Position numbers and translations under genes: made by a program
Shown here: piece after piece, positions 25,726 through 34,558 of the stretch
Position numbering within the stretch: the stretch's first letter is position 1
Layout of the letters: each line of letters begins with the position of its first letter
Source of the DNA: CAIKMD01 sp035552195
GTDB taxonomy: Bacteria; Pseudomonadota; Alphaproteobacteria; ATCC43930; CGMCC-115725
Reading direction: 5' to 3'
Length of the DNA stretch: 64,000 nucleotides
Assembly (NCBI GenBank): GCA_035552195.1
Contig: DASZLU010000055.1
Coordinates: 62,001 to 126,000, forward strand
The notes under the pieces: model-generated
The model's database searches: none
What the model saw: the letters and a program-made list of their open reading frames with translations, nothing else
Told to the model about the DNA's origin: nothing

Positions 25726-26835
25726 TCACGAAGCCGCTCGCCGCGCTCCGCCGCCGGCTGCGGCCGCCATTTGCGGCGGGAACAGCGCAAAGCATTTCGC
25801 TGAGTTGAAGACATAGGTTTCGACGTAATCGACGATCTCGGCCTTCTGGCCGAGCTCGCTCATCGCGCCGGCGAGCGCGATCCAGTTCAGCACTTCGTGC
25901 TGCCCGGAATCCTCCATCTCTTCCTGCGTGATCTTGCCCCAATCGCTGAAGCGATTGCCGCGCAGTTGATCGAAACGCGTGCGGTCGGTGGCGATATCCG
26001 GATAGAGCCGGCCATGCTTTTGCGTGAGCGAGCCATGCGACCAGCTCGCCGACCCGATCAACGCCACACGCCATGGCGAGTTCTTGAAGAAGCGCGCGGT
26101 CGCGCGGCCGATCTCGAAGCAGCGCGCCGGGCTTGGCGACGGCGGCGAGATCTCGTCCTTGCCCTCACCCGCGACGGGCGCACTCGTCTTCATCAACTGG
26201 CTGCCGTAGCAATTGATGTGGAACGGGATGATCGGATAGGGAAAGCCGAAACCTTTCTGCTCGTAATCGAGATAGATCACGGTGTTGTTGAAGGAATGCG
26301 CGAGGCCGGCGGGATGGCGCAGGTTGGTGGACCAGGCGATGTCGAAGCCGTTCTCGAGCAACGATTGGGCGAGGCCGCGCGCGCCTTGATGATGGCAGCG
26401 GATCGGCAGCTCGGCGTCCTTCGCCAGGCCCCAGACATTCTGGTCCGTTTTGAAGACGGCGAGGCCGCCGCCGAAAGGCTTGCTCACCACCTTGTCGTAG
26501 ATGCCGACGCAGAAAGCGGGAATGCAGTCGTTCTTGTAGTTCTCGTACTGGTCGTCGCCCCAGACGAGGACGATGTCGGGCTTGAACGCATCCAGTTCCG
26601 CGCGCAGCTTGGCATAGCCGGCGATCAGGCGATCGCGATGCGTGCGCGCCGCGCTGACGCCGTCGTCATTGCCCCATTCGCGCCGCATCGCCTCGGGCCA
26701 GCGGTCGCGCGCGGCGAAATCCTCGGCCTTGACGCGGCCGAGTTCGACCCAGCGCTGCAGCATGCTGGGCCAATGCTCCACCGCCACCAGCGGGCCGGGA
26801 TAGTGGCTTAAGCCCATCCCCATGATTTCCGCCAT
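25726..26835 (-). CDS. class III extradiol dioxygenase, LigB type (second paralogue)
   Basis: This 369-residue protein is the second LigB-type ring-cleavage dioxygenase. Likely iron ligands are His11 in GLSHYP, a His in ARTHRDR and the Glu in SGQHEVLNWIALAGAM. It shares VWGDDQYENY and INCYG with the protein at 8608. It lies between a Rieske oxygenase and the ABC importer genes and upstream of it in the operon is a meta-cleavage-product hydrolase. The order oxygenase, ring-cleavage enzyme, hydrolase is that expected for a meta pathway and recalls the LigX-LigZ-LigY logic of biphenyl-type lignin dimers. Confidence 0.88.
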   Translation of the reverse strand: MAEIMGMGLSHYPGPLVAVEHWPSMLQRWVELGRVKAEDFAARDRWPEAMRREWGNDDGVSAARTHRDRLIAGYAKLRAELDAFKPDIVLVWGDDQYENYKNDCIPAFCVGIYDKVVSKPFGGGLAVFKTDQNVWGLAKDAELPIRCHHQGARGLAQSLLENGFDIAWSTNLRHPAGLAHSFNNTVIYLDYEQKGFGFPYPIIPFHINCYGSQLMKTSAPVAGEGKDEISPPSPSPARCFEIGRATARFFKNSPWRVALIGSASWSHGSLTQKHGRLYPDIATDRTRFDQLRGNRFSDWGKITQEEMEDSGQHEVLNWIALAGAMSELGQKAEIVDYVETYVFNSAKCFALFPPQMAAAAGGGARRAAS

Positions 26836-26875
26836 CGCGTGTCTCCCTTATGTCGCCGCGCTTATGCGCGGCATG

Positions 26876-28048
26876 TCAGTTGGTCGCGAAAACGTGCTGC
26901 TCGTCGCTGCCGGCGCGCGGCTTGGTCGCGCTCTCGAAGGCGATGATCGTGTTCTTCGCCGGATCGCGCACGACGGCGACATTCGGCTCCTCGCCGCGCT
27001 CGACGCGCTCGATCTGCTCTTCCAGCATGCGGCGAAACATGACGATGCCGCGATCGGAGGCGCCCAATGTCTCCAGGCTGCGATCGAACACCGTGCCCTG
27101 TGTCTCCCATACGACGCGATCCTGACCGTAAAAGGTCATCAACTCTTCATCGCTCTCGGTCAACGGCTTGTCCGGCGAATATTCGTATGTCGTCTTGCCG
27201 GCGCCCGGATCGGGCGTATCGCCGCGATGCGGCATCAGCCCAACCCAAAAAATGCGCGTATGCGTGTCGTCGACCGGCACGCGGAAATGCAACGCCTCAA
27301 CGGGACCTTCGGGAATGCGCAGGATGTTGGGGAAAATCAACGGCGGACGGATCTCGATCTCGGGCTTGTCGCCGCCGTATTCCAGCGTCTTCTCGATTCC
27401 CCACTCGCACACACCCCAATCGTAACCCTCGATCGGGCGATAGAAATACGCGCCCTGCCCCAAGGTCGGCAGATTCTTCACCACCGACATGTGGCCGTGC
27501 AAATAATAGGTGTGCACGGAATCGACCGTGTTCTCCTGGATCTGCAGCCAATTGCAGGTGTGAACCGGCAACACAATGACCGTGCGGCGGCGATCGTTGC
27601 GCGCCAGCACGTCCCAGCGCGGCAACAGCGGCGCCTGCGCCGGATCCGGCCCCATATAGACGAAGAGCAGCCCGCCCAGCTCCTGCACCGGATAGGCCTT
27701 CAGCGCGAGATTATCCGGCGTCTGCTTTTCGAAGGGCCGTTCGGTGCATTTGCCCGCACAATCGAATTTCCAGCCATGATAGCAGCAGCGGATGCCGTCC
27801 GGCTCGATGAAGCCATAGAACAGCGAGGCGCGGCGATGGAGGCAGTGCTCCTCGATGCAATACATCGCACCGTCGACACCGCGATAGACGAGCAGATCCT
27901 CGCCGAGAATGCGCACGCGCTTCTTCGGATTGGCTTCGGTGATCTCGCCCGCCGGGCACAACACCTGCCAATAGCGGCGCAGCAGCGCGCCGCCCGGCGT
28001 GCCAGGTCCCACCTGGGTGAGGCGATCGTTCTGCTCTTTGGTCAGCAT
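26876..28048 (-). CDS. Rieske non-haem iron oxygenase alpha subunit
   Basis: This 390-residue protein has a Rieske site Cys69-x-His71 and Cys88-x2-His91 (CCYHGW) and the mononuclear iron motif QENTVDSVHTYYLHGH. It belongs to the phthalate dioxygenase/LigX-like class, which carries out hydroxylation or O-demethylation of aromatic acids. It is 21 bp downstream of the meta-cleavage hydrolase gene and 40 bp upstream of the LigB-type dioxygenase gene, so product of this enzyme is likely the catechol opened by the latter. No reductase partner is visible. Confidence 0.92.
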   Translation of the reverse strand: MLTKEQNDRLTQVGPGTPGGALLRRYWQVLCPAGEITEANPKKRVRILGEDLLVYRGVDGAMYCIEEHCLHRRASLFYGFIEPDGIRCCYHGWKFDCAGKCTERPFEKQTPDNLALKAYPVQELGGLLFVYMGPDPAQAPLLPRWDVLARNDRRRTVIVLPVHTCNWLQIQENTVDSVHTYYLHGHMSVVKNLPTLGQGAYFYRPIEGYDWGVCEWGIEKTLEYGGDKPEIEIRPPLIFPNILRIPEGPVEALHFRVPVDDTHTRIFWVGLMPHRGDTPDPGAGKTTYEYSPDKPLTESDEELMTFYGQDRVVWETQGTVFDRSLETLGASDRGIVMFRRMLEEQIERVERGEEPNVAVVRDPAKNTIIAFESATKPRAGSDEQHVFATN

Positions 28049-28069
28049 GGCAACGCCTCCCGCTTCGCT

Positions 28070-28933
28070 TTATTTGTAGCCGAAGAACTCGCGGATGATC
28101 GCCGCCGCTTCGTCGGGCTTGTCGGTCTGCACCTGGTGGCCAGCGCCCGGCACCCAATGGAATTTCGCCTCGGGCACGAACTCGCCGATCTTTTTGCCGG
28201 TCTCGGGCAGCGCGAAGGTATCGCTGTCGCCCCAGATGAAGATCGTCGGGATGGTCTTGACCATCACCGGCAGGCTGCGTGTCATGTCGTTCTGCAGCGC
28301 GAAGAGAGCGTTCTGGCGCAGCGAAGCGGTCCCGCGGCCGAACGCCTTGAAGGCATCGAGCGCGCCGGGACGCATCGCCGCCGCCTGACGATCGTCGATC
28401 AGCTTATCCGTGATGCGCTTCGGATCGATGATCAGCGCCTGGAGGATGCGGCGCATGCCTTCGCGCGTGCCGTCGTAGTCGTTGAGCGCCTTCAGCGCGT
28501 CGGTCGGGCGCTGCGGAATGTTGAGCGAATTCGCGATGGTCAGCGACGAGATCAGCACCATCTTCTCGACGCGATCGGGATGCAGGATCGCGTATTGCGC
28601 GCCGGTCCACGCGCCTTGCGAGTTGCCGACCATCGCGACCTTGTCGAGGCACAACGCATCCATGAAATCGGCGAGGTGCTGCACGCGGCTCATCAAGCCA
28701 TAGGGCACCGGCGCATAAGGATCGGTCAGGCCGAAACCGCCGACCGAGTCCGGCGCGATGACGCGCGCGTCGCCGCCAAGACGCTCGAGCAGCGGCCCCA
28801 TCCCCGCCATGCCCGAAGATCCAGCCCCGCCGCCATGAAGCGCGATGACCGTGGGCCCGCCATTGCCGGATTCCCAGTAATGCGTGCGCACGCCATTCGC
28901 CATGACATAGCGCGACCTGATCTCATGCAGCAT
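28070..28933 (-). CDS. alpha/beta hydrolase, meta-cleavage-product hydrolase type
   Basis: This 287-residue protein has the alpha/beta hydrolase fold of carbon-carbon hydrolases such as BphD, HsaD and MhpC. The oxyanion region is LHGGGAGSSG, the nucleophile is Ser105 in GNSQGA, the acid is in IWGDSDTF and the base is in GAGHQVQ. GNSQG (rather than GxSxG with other fillers) is typical of the group. It is the first gene of the minus-strand catabolic operon, with AAAGGGG before the ATG, and it is divergent from the IclR regulator across a palindrome. Confidence 0.88.
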   Translation of the reverse strand: MLHEIRSRYVMANGVRTHYWESGNGGPTVIALHGGGAGSSGMAGMGPLLERLGGDARVIAPDSVGGFGLTDPYAPVPYGLMSRVQHLADFMDALCLDKVAMVGNSQGAWTGAQYAILHPDRVEKMVLISSLTIANSLNIPQRPTDALKALNDYDGTREGMRRILQALIIDPKRITDKLIDDRQAAAMRPGALDAFKAFGRGTASLRQNALFALQNDMTRSLPVMVKTIPTIFIWGDSDTFALPETGKKIGEFVPEAKFHWVPGAGHQVQTDKPDEAAAIIREFFGYK

Positions 28934-28975
28934 CTCGACCCCTTTCGACCAAACTTTACGCGATTAGAAAAATCT

Positions 28976-28992
28976 GTTACGGATTACGTAAC
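28976..28992. promoter_or_regulatory. palindromic operator candidate for the IclR regulator
   Basis: GTTACG-GATTA-CGTAAC is a perfect inverted repeat in the 81-bp gap between the divergent hydrolase (start 28933) and IclR (start 29015) genes, surrounded by an AT-rich stretch. IclR proteins often bind such sites between their own gene and the target operon. Confidence 0.6.
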
Positions 28993-29014
28993 GATTTTCC
29001 TTAGGAGAACACGC

Positions 29015-29839
29015 TTGGCGGTTGATGTCAACGAGGTCGACATCCTCGAGCGTCCGGCGAGCACCGGTATCCAGTCGATCGAGAACGGCACGCCGGTTCT
29101 TCGCGCGCTTGTGCAAGCAAAAGGCCCGATGAGCTTGACTGCCATCGCCACGGCCACCGGCATGGCGCCCGGCAAAGCGCATAAATATCTCGCCTCTTAC
29201 ATCCGCGCCGGCCTGGTTGCGCAAAGCGAAATCGGCGGCCGTTACGATCTCGGGCCTTTCGCGCTCGAGCTTGGCGTCGCCGCCATGCGCCGCATCGACG
29301 TCATGGAAATCGCGCAGCCGGCGATGGACGATCTGCGCAATCTGCTCAGCCACACGGTCTCGCTCGCGCTCTGGGCCAATCACGGCCCGACCATCATGCG
29401 CATCGCCGAGACGCCCGACATCATGTCGCTGACCGTGCGGTTCGGCACGGTGATGCCGCTCCTCACCTCATCCTTCGGCCGCATCTTCTCGGCCTATCTC
29501 GATCGCCGCATCACCCAGAGCATGATCCAGACCGAGCTCGCCGATCCCAAAGGCGTCGCTTGGCAGGCGGGGCTTAAGACTTTCACCGATGTCGAGGCGA
29601 TGCTGGCGCGCTTCCGTGCCCGGCGCATGGCGGTGGCGGAAAATCTCAGCACGCCGGGCCGCGCCGCCCTCGCCGCGCCGATCTTCGATCACAACAACCG
29701 CATCGTCGCCGCCGTGGCCGTCGTCGGCGTGCAAGGCCGGATCGAACTCGACGCCGACAGCCGTCCGGCGCGCGAACTCGCCGCCACCGCGCGCAAGCTG
29801 TCGCAGCGCCTCGGCGCGGCGCTCGATCAGATCGCGTAG
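29015..29839 (+). CDS. IclR-family transcriptional regulator
   Basis: This 274-residue DNA-binding protein has an N-terminal winged helix (about residues 20-85, GIQSIENGTPVLRALVQ to GGRYDLGPFALELG) and a C-terminal IclR effector domain (LLSHTVSLALWANHGPTIMRI to PIFDHNNRIVAAVAVVG). The start is a TTG at 29015, with AGGAGA six bases upstream; no ATG is better placed. Its divergent location from the hydrolase-Rieske-LigB operon and its proximity to the amidohydrolase and hydratase genes make it the likely local regulator of both units, with an aromatic acid or ring-cleavage product as effector. Confidence 0.9.
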   Translation: MAVDVNEVDILERPASTGIQSIENGTPVLRALVQAKGPMSLTAIATATGMAPGKAHKYLASYIRAGLVAQSEIGGRYDLGPFALELGVAAMRRIDVMEIAQPAMDDLRNLLSHTVSLALWANHGPTIMRIAETPDIMSLTVRFGTVMPLLTSSFGRIFSAYLDRRITQSMIQTELADPKGVAWQAGLKTFTDVEAMLARFRARRMAVAENLSTPGRAALAAPIFDHNNRIVAAVAVVGVQGRIELDADSRPARELAATARKLSQRLGAALDQIA

Positions 29840-29847
29840 GACACCGC

Positions 29848-30852
29848 ATGAAAGTCATCGACGTTCATTGCCACATCGTGCCGGCGGATTTCCCAGCCAC
29901 GCCGCCCACCTGCGCGCCGGAGAAATGGCCGCGCATGGAAGACCGCGGCAACGGCCAGCACGCGATGATGACCGGCAAGCGCGAGATGCGCGTTGTCGAC
30001 AATCGCGCCTGGGAAGCGGCGCGCCGCATCGCCGACATGAATGGCGAGGATGTCGGCATGCAGGCGATCTCGCCGATGCCCGAAATCCTCTCCTATTGGC
30101 TCGATGCGGAGTCCGCAGCGGCGATGGCGCGTTACATGAACCGCGTGATCGCCGATATCGTTCATGCCGCGCCTGATCGCTTCGTCGGCCTCGGTATGGT
30201 GCCGCTGCAGGACCCTGAACGCGCCGCCAAAGAGCTGGCGACCTTGCGCAGCGACGGTCTTATCGGTGTCGAGATCGGCAGCAACGTCAACGGCAAATCG
30301 CCGGGCGATCCGTTCTTCGATCCCTTCTACGCCGAGGCCGAGCGCCAGGATCTTGCGATCTTCGTCCATGCGCTGCATCCGACGATGACCGATCGCCTGG
30401 TCGGGCCGCCGATGGTCGCGCCCTATGTCGCCTTCCCCACCGATATCGGCCTTGCCGGCGCGTCGATCATCACCGGCCGGGTCCTCGAAAAATTCCCCAA
30501 GCTGCGGATCGGCCTCAGCCATGGCGGCGGCACGCTGGCAATGTTCCTACCGCGGCTCGAGAACGGTTGGCAGAAGCTGCCGGCGCTGAAAAACGCTTTC
30601 GCTTCGCCGGATGAGGCTGCGCACAAGCTTTATTACGACAATGTCGTCTTCGACAAGAAGCTGCTGCGCTATCTGATCGAGGCCTATGGCGATACGCAGG
30701 TCTTCGTCGGCTCGGATTATCCCTTCACCGCCGGCCAAAAGAATTCAGCCGCGATGTTCGAAGGCATCGGCCTATCGGCCGAGCAGCTCGACAGGCTGCG
30801 CGGCGGCAACGCGGCCAGGTTCTTGAATTTGCAAAACGCCGCGAAGGCGTGA
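29848..30852 (+). CDS. ACMSD-type amidohydrolase (LigW/LigY-like class)
   Basis: This 334-residue protein has the amidohydrolase fold with metal ligands in IDVHCHIVP, a His in FVHALHP, the His in LSHGGG and the Asp in GSDYPFT. The family includes ACMSD decarboxylases, LigW-type aromatic decarboxylases and the LigY-type carbon-carbon hydrolase. Length and the HCH variant of the first metal motif are compatible with these. The gene starts 8 bp after the IclR stop and is followed by a hydratase, consistent with a role late in a meta pathway. It is more distant from the other two amidohydrolases in the window. Confidence 0.87.
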   Translation: MKVIDVHCHIVPADFPATPPTCAPEKWPRMEDRGNGQHAMMTGKREMRVVDNRAWEAARRIADMNGEDVGMQAISPMPEILSYWLDAESAAAMARYMNRVIADIVHAAPDRFVGLGMVPLQDPERAAKELATLRSDGLIGVEIGSNVNGKSPGDPFFDPFYAEAERQDLAIFVHALHPTMTDRLVGPPMVAPYVAFPTDIGLAGASIITGRVLEKFPKLRIGLSHGGGTLAMFLPRLENGWQKLPALKNAFASPDEAAHKLYYDNVVFDKKLLRYLIEAYGDTQVFVGSDYPFTAGQKNSAAMFEGIGLSAEQLDRLRGGNAARFLNLQNAAKA

Positions 30853-30868
30853 GGGTACGGGAGGCACC

Positions 30869-31651
30869 ATGAGCGACGTGATCGAACAAGCGGCTTTGCG
30901 GCTGCGCGAGGCCGGCGAGAAGCACCAACCCTGCGCTCCGATCCGCGATCTGATCGCGCCGACGGATGTCGCCAGCGCCTATGCGGTGCAAGAGATCAAC
31001 ACGAAATACTGGCTCGGCCGCGGCCGCAAGCTGGTTGGGCGCAAGATCGGCCTCACCGCCGTCGCCGTGCAGAAGCAGCTCGGGGTCGATCAGCCCGATT
31101 TCGGTCTGCTGTTCGACGACATGCTCGTCCCCGAGACTCACGCCATTCCCGCCGCGGAGCTGATGCAGCCGAAGGTCGAGGCCGAGATCGCCATCGTCCT
31201 CAAGAAGCCGCTGACCAAGGCGCGGCACAGCGTCGCCGATATCGCCGATGCGACGGATTACGCTTGCGCCGCGATCGAGATCGTCGGCAGCCGCATCGCC
31301 AATTGGGACATCAAGCTCGCCGATACGGTCGCCGACAACGCGTCGAGCAGCCACTTTGTTTTGGGCGCACGTAAAGTGCGCCTCGCCGACGCGGATCTCG
31401 TCAATTGCGCGATGACCATGGTCCGGCGCGGCGAGACGGTCTCGACCGGCTCCGGCGCCGCCTGCATGGGCAATCCGCTCAACGCCGCCGTGTGGCTTGC
31501 GGATACGATGGTGAAATACGGCCGACCGCTGCAGGCCGGCGACGTCATCATGACCGGCGCGCTCGGCCCGATGGTCGCGGTCAATGCCGGCGATGTCGTC
31601 GAAGCACGTATCGAAGGCCTCGGCGAAGTCCGCGCGACCTTCGGCAAATAG
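30869..31651 (+). CDS. 2-oxopent-4-enoate hydratase / oxalocrotonate decarboxylase family
   Basis: This 260-residue protein belongs to the MhpD/DmpE/HpcG family, which adds water to 2-oxo-4-enoates after meta-cleavage, or to the closely related oxalocrotonate decarboxylase. Motifs are GRKIGLTAVAVQKQLGVDQPDFG, the E-x-E metal pair in PKVEAEIAIVL, and GAACMGNPLNAAVWLAD. It follows the amidohydrolase by 16 bp. No aldolase or acylating aldehyde dehydrogenase follows, so the lower pathway must be encoded elsewhere. Confidence 0.9.
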   Translation: MSDVIEQAALRLREAGEKHQPCAPIRDLIAPTDVASAYAVQEINTKYWLGRGRKLVGRKIGLTAVAVQKQLGVDQPDFGLLFDDMLVPETHAIPAAELMQPKVEAEIAIVLKKPLTKARHSVADIADATDYACAAIEIVGSRIANWDIKLADTVADNASSSHFVLGARKVRLADADLVNCAMTMVRRGETVSTGSGAACMGNPLNAAVWLADTMVKYGRPLQAGDVIMTGALGPMVAVNAGDVVEARIEGLGEVRATFGK

Positions 31652-31658
31652 CGTCGCT

Positions 31659-33350
31659 GTGCCGGAGAATTTTCGCCGCACGCTTGCCGGCGCCGTTTTC
31701 ATTGTCGTCATCGGCGCGATCACCTTGGCGCCCGTGCTCTATGTCGTCGCGGCGAGTTTCGATATCGCCGATCTCGGCGCGAAATTCCAGTTCGGCACCA
31801 AAGGCTGGCACGACATCTTCACCAGTGCGCGGACCATCGCGGCAATCGGCTATTCCTTCCTGCTCGTCATTCGCGTGCCGATCGCGCTGGTGATCGCCTT
31901 TGCCATCGCCTGGCTCCTGGTGCGCGTGCGCCTGCCGGGCCAGCGCTTCATCGAGCTTGCCTTCTGGTTCGGCTTCCTCCTCCCCGTCTTTCCGATGATG
32001 ATGGGCTGGATCCTGCTGCTCGATGCGCATTACGGGCTGATCAATCTGGCGCTCCTCGAACTCCCGTTCATCCACACCGCGCCGTTCTCGATCTATTCCA
32101 TCCCGGGCATCATCTGGGTCCATCTGACGCTGACCACCGTGCCGATCATGGTGATCCTGCTGACGCCGGCGCTGCGCCAGATGGATTCGTCGTTCGAGGA
32201 AGCCGCCGAGATGGCGGGCGCGACCACCTGGGGCACGCTCTGGCGCGTCACCATCCCGCTCCTTGCCCCGTCGATCCTCACCGCTTTTGTCTTGGCGCTG
32301 ATCCGCAGCCTCGAGGCCTTTGAGGTCGAGCGCGTGCTGGGCGTGCCGGTCAATGTCGACGTCTACGCCACGCGCATCTACGATTTCGTCAGCCTGGAGC
32401 CGCCGCTTTTCGCTCAAGCGATGGCGCTGAGCGTTGTGTTCCTCGCCATGCTCCTGGCACTCGGCATCCTCTATCAATTCTATCTCGCGCGCAGCGGCGA
32501 GCGCGCGACCGTCGGCGCGCGCGCGGTGCGCATGCAGCCGCGGCCGCGGAATTGGTGGGCGTGGCTCGCGTCGGCGATCATCATCGCCTATCTCTGCCTA
32601 TCGCTGCTCGTGCCCGTGGTCGTGTTGATCCTCGGCTCGTTCACCAGGCTCTTCGGCTTCTTCTTCCTGCGCGATGCCTGGACGGCGGCGCATTGGCGCG
32701 ACGCCTTTGCCGATACGCGCTTCATCCACGCCGTGTCGACCTCGCTCGGTCTCGGCTTCACCGTCGGGCTGATCGGCACGCTGCTTTTCGGCCTGCTGAG
32801 CTGGGTGCTGGTGCGCACCAAGGTCGCCGGGCGGCATTGGATCGCGGTCATGATCTGGTTGCCTTGGGCCATTCCCGGCATTGTGCTCGGCGTCAGCCTG
32901 CTCGGCCTGATCCTCGAAACTCCCGGTCTCTCGATGCTCTACGGCACGATCGTGCCGCTGATCATTGCCCTGATCATTCAGCAGATGCCGATCGGCGTGC
33001 AGCTCCTGCGCACCGCCATCGCGCAAATCTCGGCCCAGCTCGAGGAAGCGGCGATGATGTGCGGCGCCGGCTTCACGACCATCTTCTGGCGCGTCACCTT
33101 GCCGCTGGTGATGCCGATGCTGGTCTCGGTCTTCCTGCTGGTCTTCGCCGCGACAATCAAGGACATCAGCACGACGGTGCTGATCGCCGCGCCCGGCATC
33201 CGCACCATGTCGCTGCTGATGTTCGACTTCACCCTCTCCGGGCAGCTCGAATCCGCGTCGGTGATCGGCGTGGTGATCGCCGTGCTCTGCCTGATCGTGA
33301 CAGCGATTTCTTTCCGGCTCGGGGGCCGTATGGGTATCCGAAACTCGTAA
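31659..33350 (+). CDS. ABC permease, fused two-domain FbpB type
   Basis: This 563-residue inner-membrane protein has two BPD_transp_1 domains in one chain, with two ATPase-contact loops (EEAAEMAGATTWGTLWRVTIP and EEAAMMCGAGFTTIFWRVTLP) and about twelve membrane segments. This is the layout of FbpB/ferric-type importers. I take the GTG at 31659, 7 bp after the hydratase stop; an ATG at 31584 would overlap the hydratase by 68 bp, and neither has a strong ribosome site. It is convergent with the binding protein gene at 33400 and has no ATPase gene next to it. Confidence 0.87.
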   Translation: MPENFRRTLAGAVFIVVIGAITLAPVLYVVAASFDIADLGAKFQFGTKGWHDIFTSARTIAAIGYSFLLVIRVPIALVIAFAIAWLLVRVRLPGQRFIELAFWFGFLLPVFPMMMGWILLLDAHYGLINLALLELPFIHTAPFSIYSIPGIIWVHLTLTTVPIMVILLTPALRQMDSSFEEAAEMAGATTWGTLWRVTIPLLAPSILTAFVLALIRSLEAFEVERVLGVPVNVDVYATRIYDFVSLEPPLFAQAMALSVVFLAMLLALGILYQFYLARSGERATVGARAVRMQPRPRNWWAWLASAIIIAYLCLSLLVPVVVLILGSFTRLFGFFFLRDAWTAAHWRDAFADTRFIHAVSTSLGLGFTVGLIGTLLFGLLSWVLVRTKVAGRHWIAVMIWLPWAIPGIVLGVSLLGLILETPGLSMLYGTIVPLIIALIIQQMPIGVQLLRTAIAQISAQLEEAAMMCGAGFTTIFWRVTLPLVMPMLVSVFLLVFAATIKDISTTVLIAAPGIRTMSLLMFDFTLSGQLESASVIGVVIAVLCLIVTAISFRLGGRMGIRNS

Positions 33351-33399
33351 AAGCGCGATCTCGCCGGCGTTACCGCCCGGCGTTCACCTTCGAGCGAGC

Positions 33400-34509
33400 C
33401 TAGCGCCCGCCCAGCGCGTCGAGCACTTCGTCGATGATCTTCTTGCGCTGATTAAGCGCCCAATCCTCGGTGTATTGATCGAGATAATCGACACCGGATT
33501 TGGGCACGGTGAAATCGAGCACGCTCGGCTCGTGCACGTCGACGCGGCGGCTGAGCTGATGCTCGACATGCGAATAGACCGCCTGCCCGTGCTGGCTCGC
33601 CGCCCAGTTCAGGAACACGGTCTGCGCATTGGGATGCGGCGATTTCTTTGGCATGATCAAGACGCTGAAGCCGCCCGACAAGGTACCGGGGCCGTCGGTC
33701 ATCTGCGCCGGCACGAGATTGGTGATGCCGGCGCCGTGCAAATTCACATAATCCGGCAACAGCACGCCGAGACCGACTTCGTAGACACCCCGCACGATCC
33801 CTTCCGCCATCTGCCGGCTGTCCTGCGAGAACACCGCGGCTTGGCCGACATAAAGCTGCTTCAGGAAATCCATACCGAATTTCGCACCGATATAGCCGAC
33901 CATCTGCTGGCCAGGACCGCCTGCGCGTGGATCGTAAGCGACGATCTTGCCCTTGAATTGCGGCTCGAGCAGTTGCTTCCAATTCGTCAGCGGCGGCTTC
34001 ACCATGTCGGAATTGTAGAACGGGATCGACTGCACCGTGGCTTGCGTGCGCAGCATGTATTTCTGCGTGTTGTCGACCCAGGTGAGCGTGCCGTCGCGCC
34101 AATTCTTCGGATCGGCGGTGCCGGGCAGAATCAGCTTGGCCCTCTCGTCTTCGAAGAAGCCTTCTTTAACCAAAGGAAGCTCGGCCGTGCCGGTGTACAT
34201 GAAATCGACGGTGACATTGCCGGCGCGCACCTCGCGCGCGACACGGCTCGCATTGACCGATGCGACGCCACCGAGGAAATCGACCTGGATGCCGGTATCC
34301 TTGAGGAAGGCTTCGGCGATCGGCACGGCAAGCTCGGACGGGCCGACAACCGCAACATGGCCTTCTTGCTTGGCAGCGGCGAGGATCTTTGCCCATTCCG
34401 GCGGCGCGCCGGCCTGCCAATCGTCATCGGCGTAAGCCGTCGAGGCCGAGACCGTTGCCCAAGCGGCGACGGCGCCGAGCAGGAAAAGCCGCCAATAATC
34501 GCATTTCAT
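33400..34509 (-). CDS. ABC solute-binding protein, FbpA/AfuA type
   Basis: This 369-residue periplasmic protein has a signal peptide at about residues 1-27 (ending STAYA before DDDW) and the family-1 extracellular binding fold: PPEWAKILAAAKQEGHVAV, the hinge PQFKGKIVAYDPRAGG and the C-terminal NAQTVFLNWAASQHGQ. Related proteins bind ferric iron, phosphonates or organic anions. It lies downstream of the amidohydrolase gene at 34559 on the same strand and is convergent with the two-domain permease at 31659, which it probably serves. Confidence 0.9.
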   Translation of the reverse strand: MKCDYWRLFLLGAVAAWATVSASTAYADDDWQAGAPPEWAKILAAAKQEGHVAVVGPSELAVPIAEAFLKDTGIQVDFLGGVASVNASRVAREVRAGNVTVDFMYTGTAELPLVKEGFFEDERAKLILPGTADPKNWRDGTLTWVDNTQKYMLRTQATVQSIPFYNSDMVKPPLTNWKQLLEPQFKGKIVAYDPRAGGPGQQMVGYIGAKFGMDFLKQLYVGQAAVFSQDSRQMAEGIVRGVYEVGLGVLLPDYVNLHGAGITNLVPAQMTDGPGTLSGGFSVLIMPKKSPHPNAQTVFLNWAASQHGQAVYSHVEHQLSRRVDVHEPSVLDFTVPKSGVDYLDQYTEDWALNQRKKIIDEVLDALGGR

Positions 34510-34558
34510 CTCCCCGTCCCTTCGATCCCTGTTCTGTGGCTTATCTTTATTATGTGAT

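Noticed and set aside
26822..29014. N-terminal extension of the IclR frame, giving a 1005-codon open frame
   Set aside because: The first 730 codons are antisense to a Rieske oxygenase and a hydrolase and have no domain; the IclR fold begins after the TTG at 29015, which has its own ribosome site.
33362..33382. CGCCGG/CCGGCG hairpin between convergent permease and binding protein genes
   Set aside because: The stem is only six pairs with a nine-base loop and no T-run, so it cannot be told from chance in GC-rich DNA.
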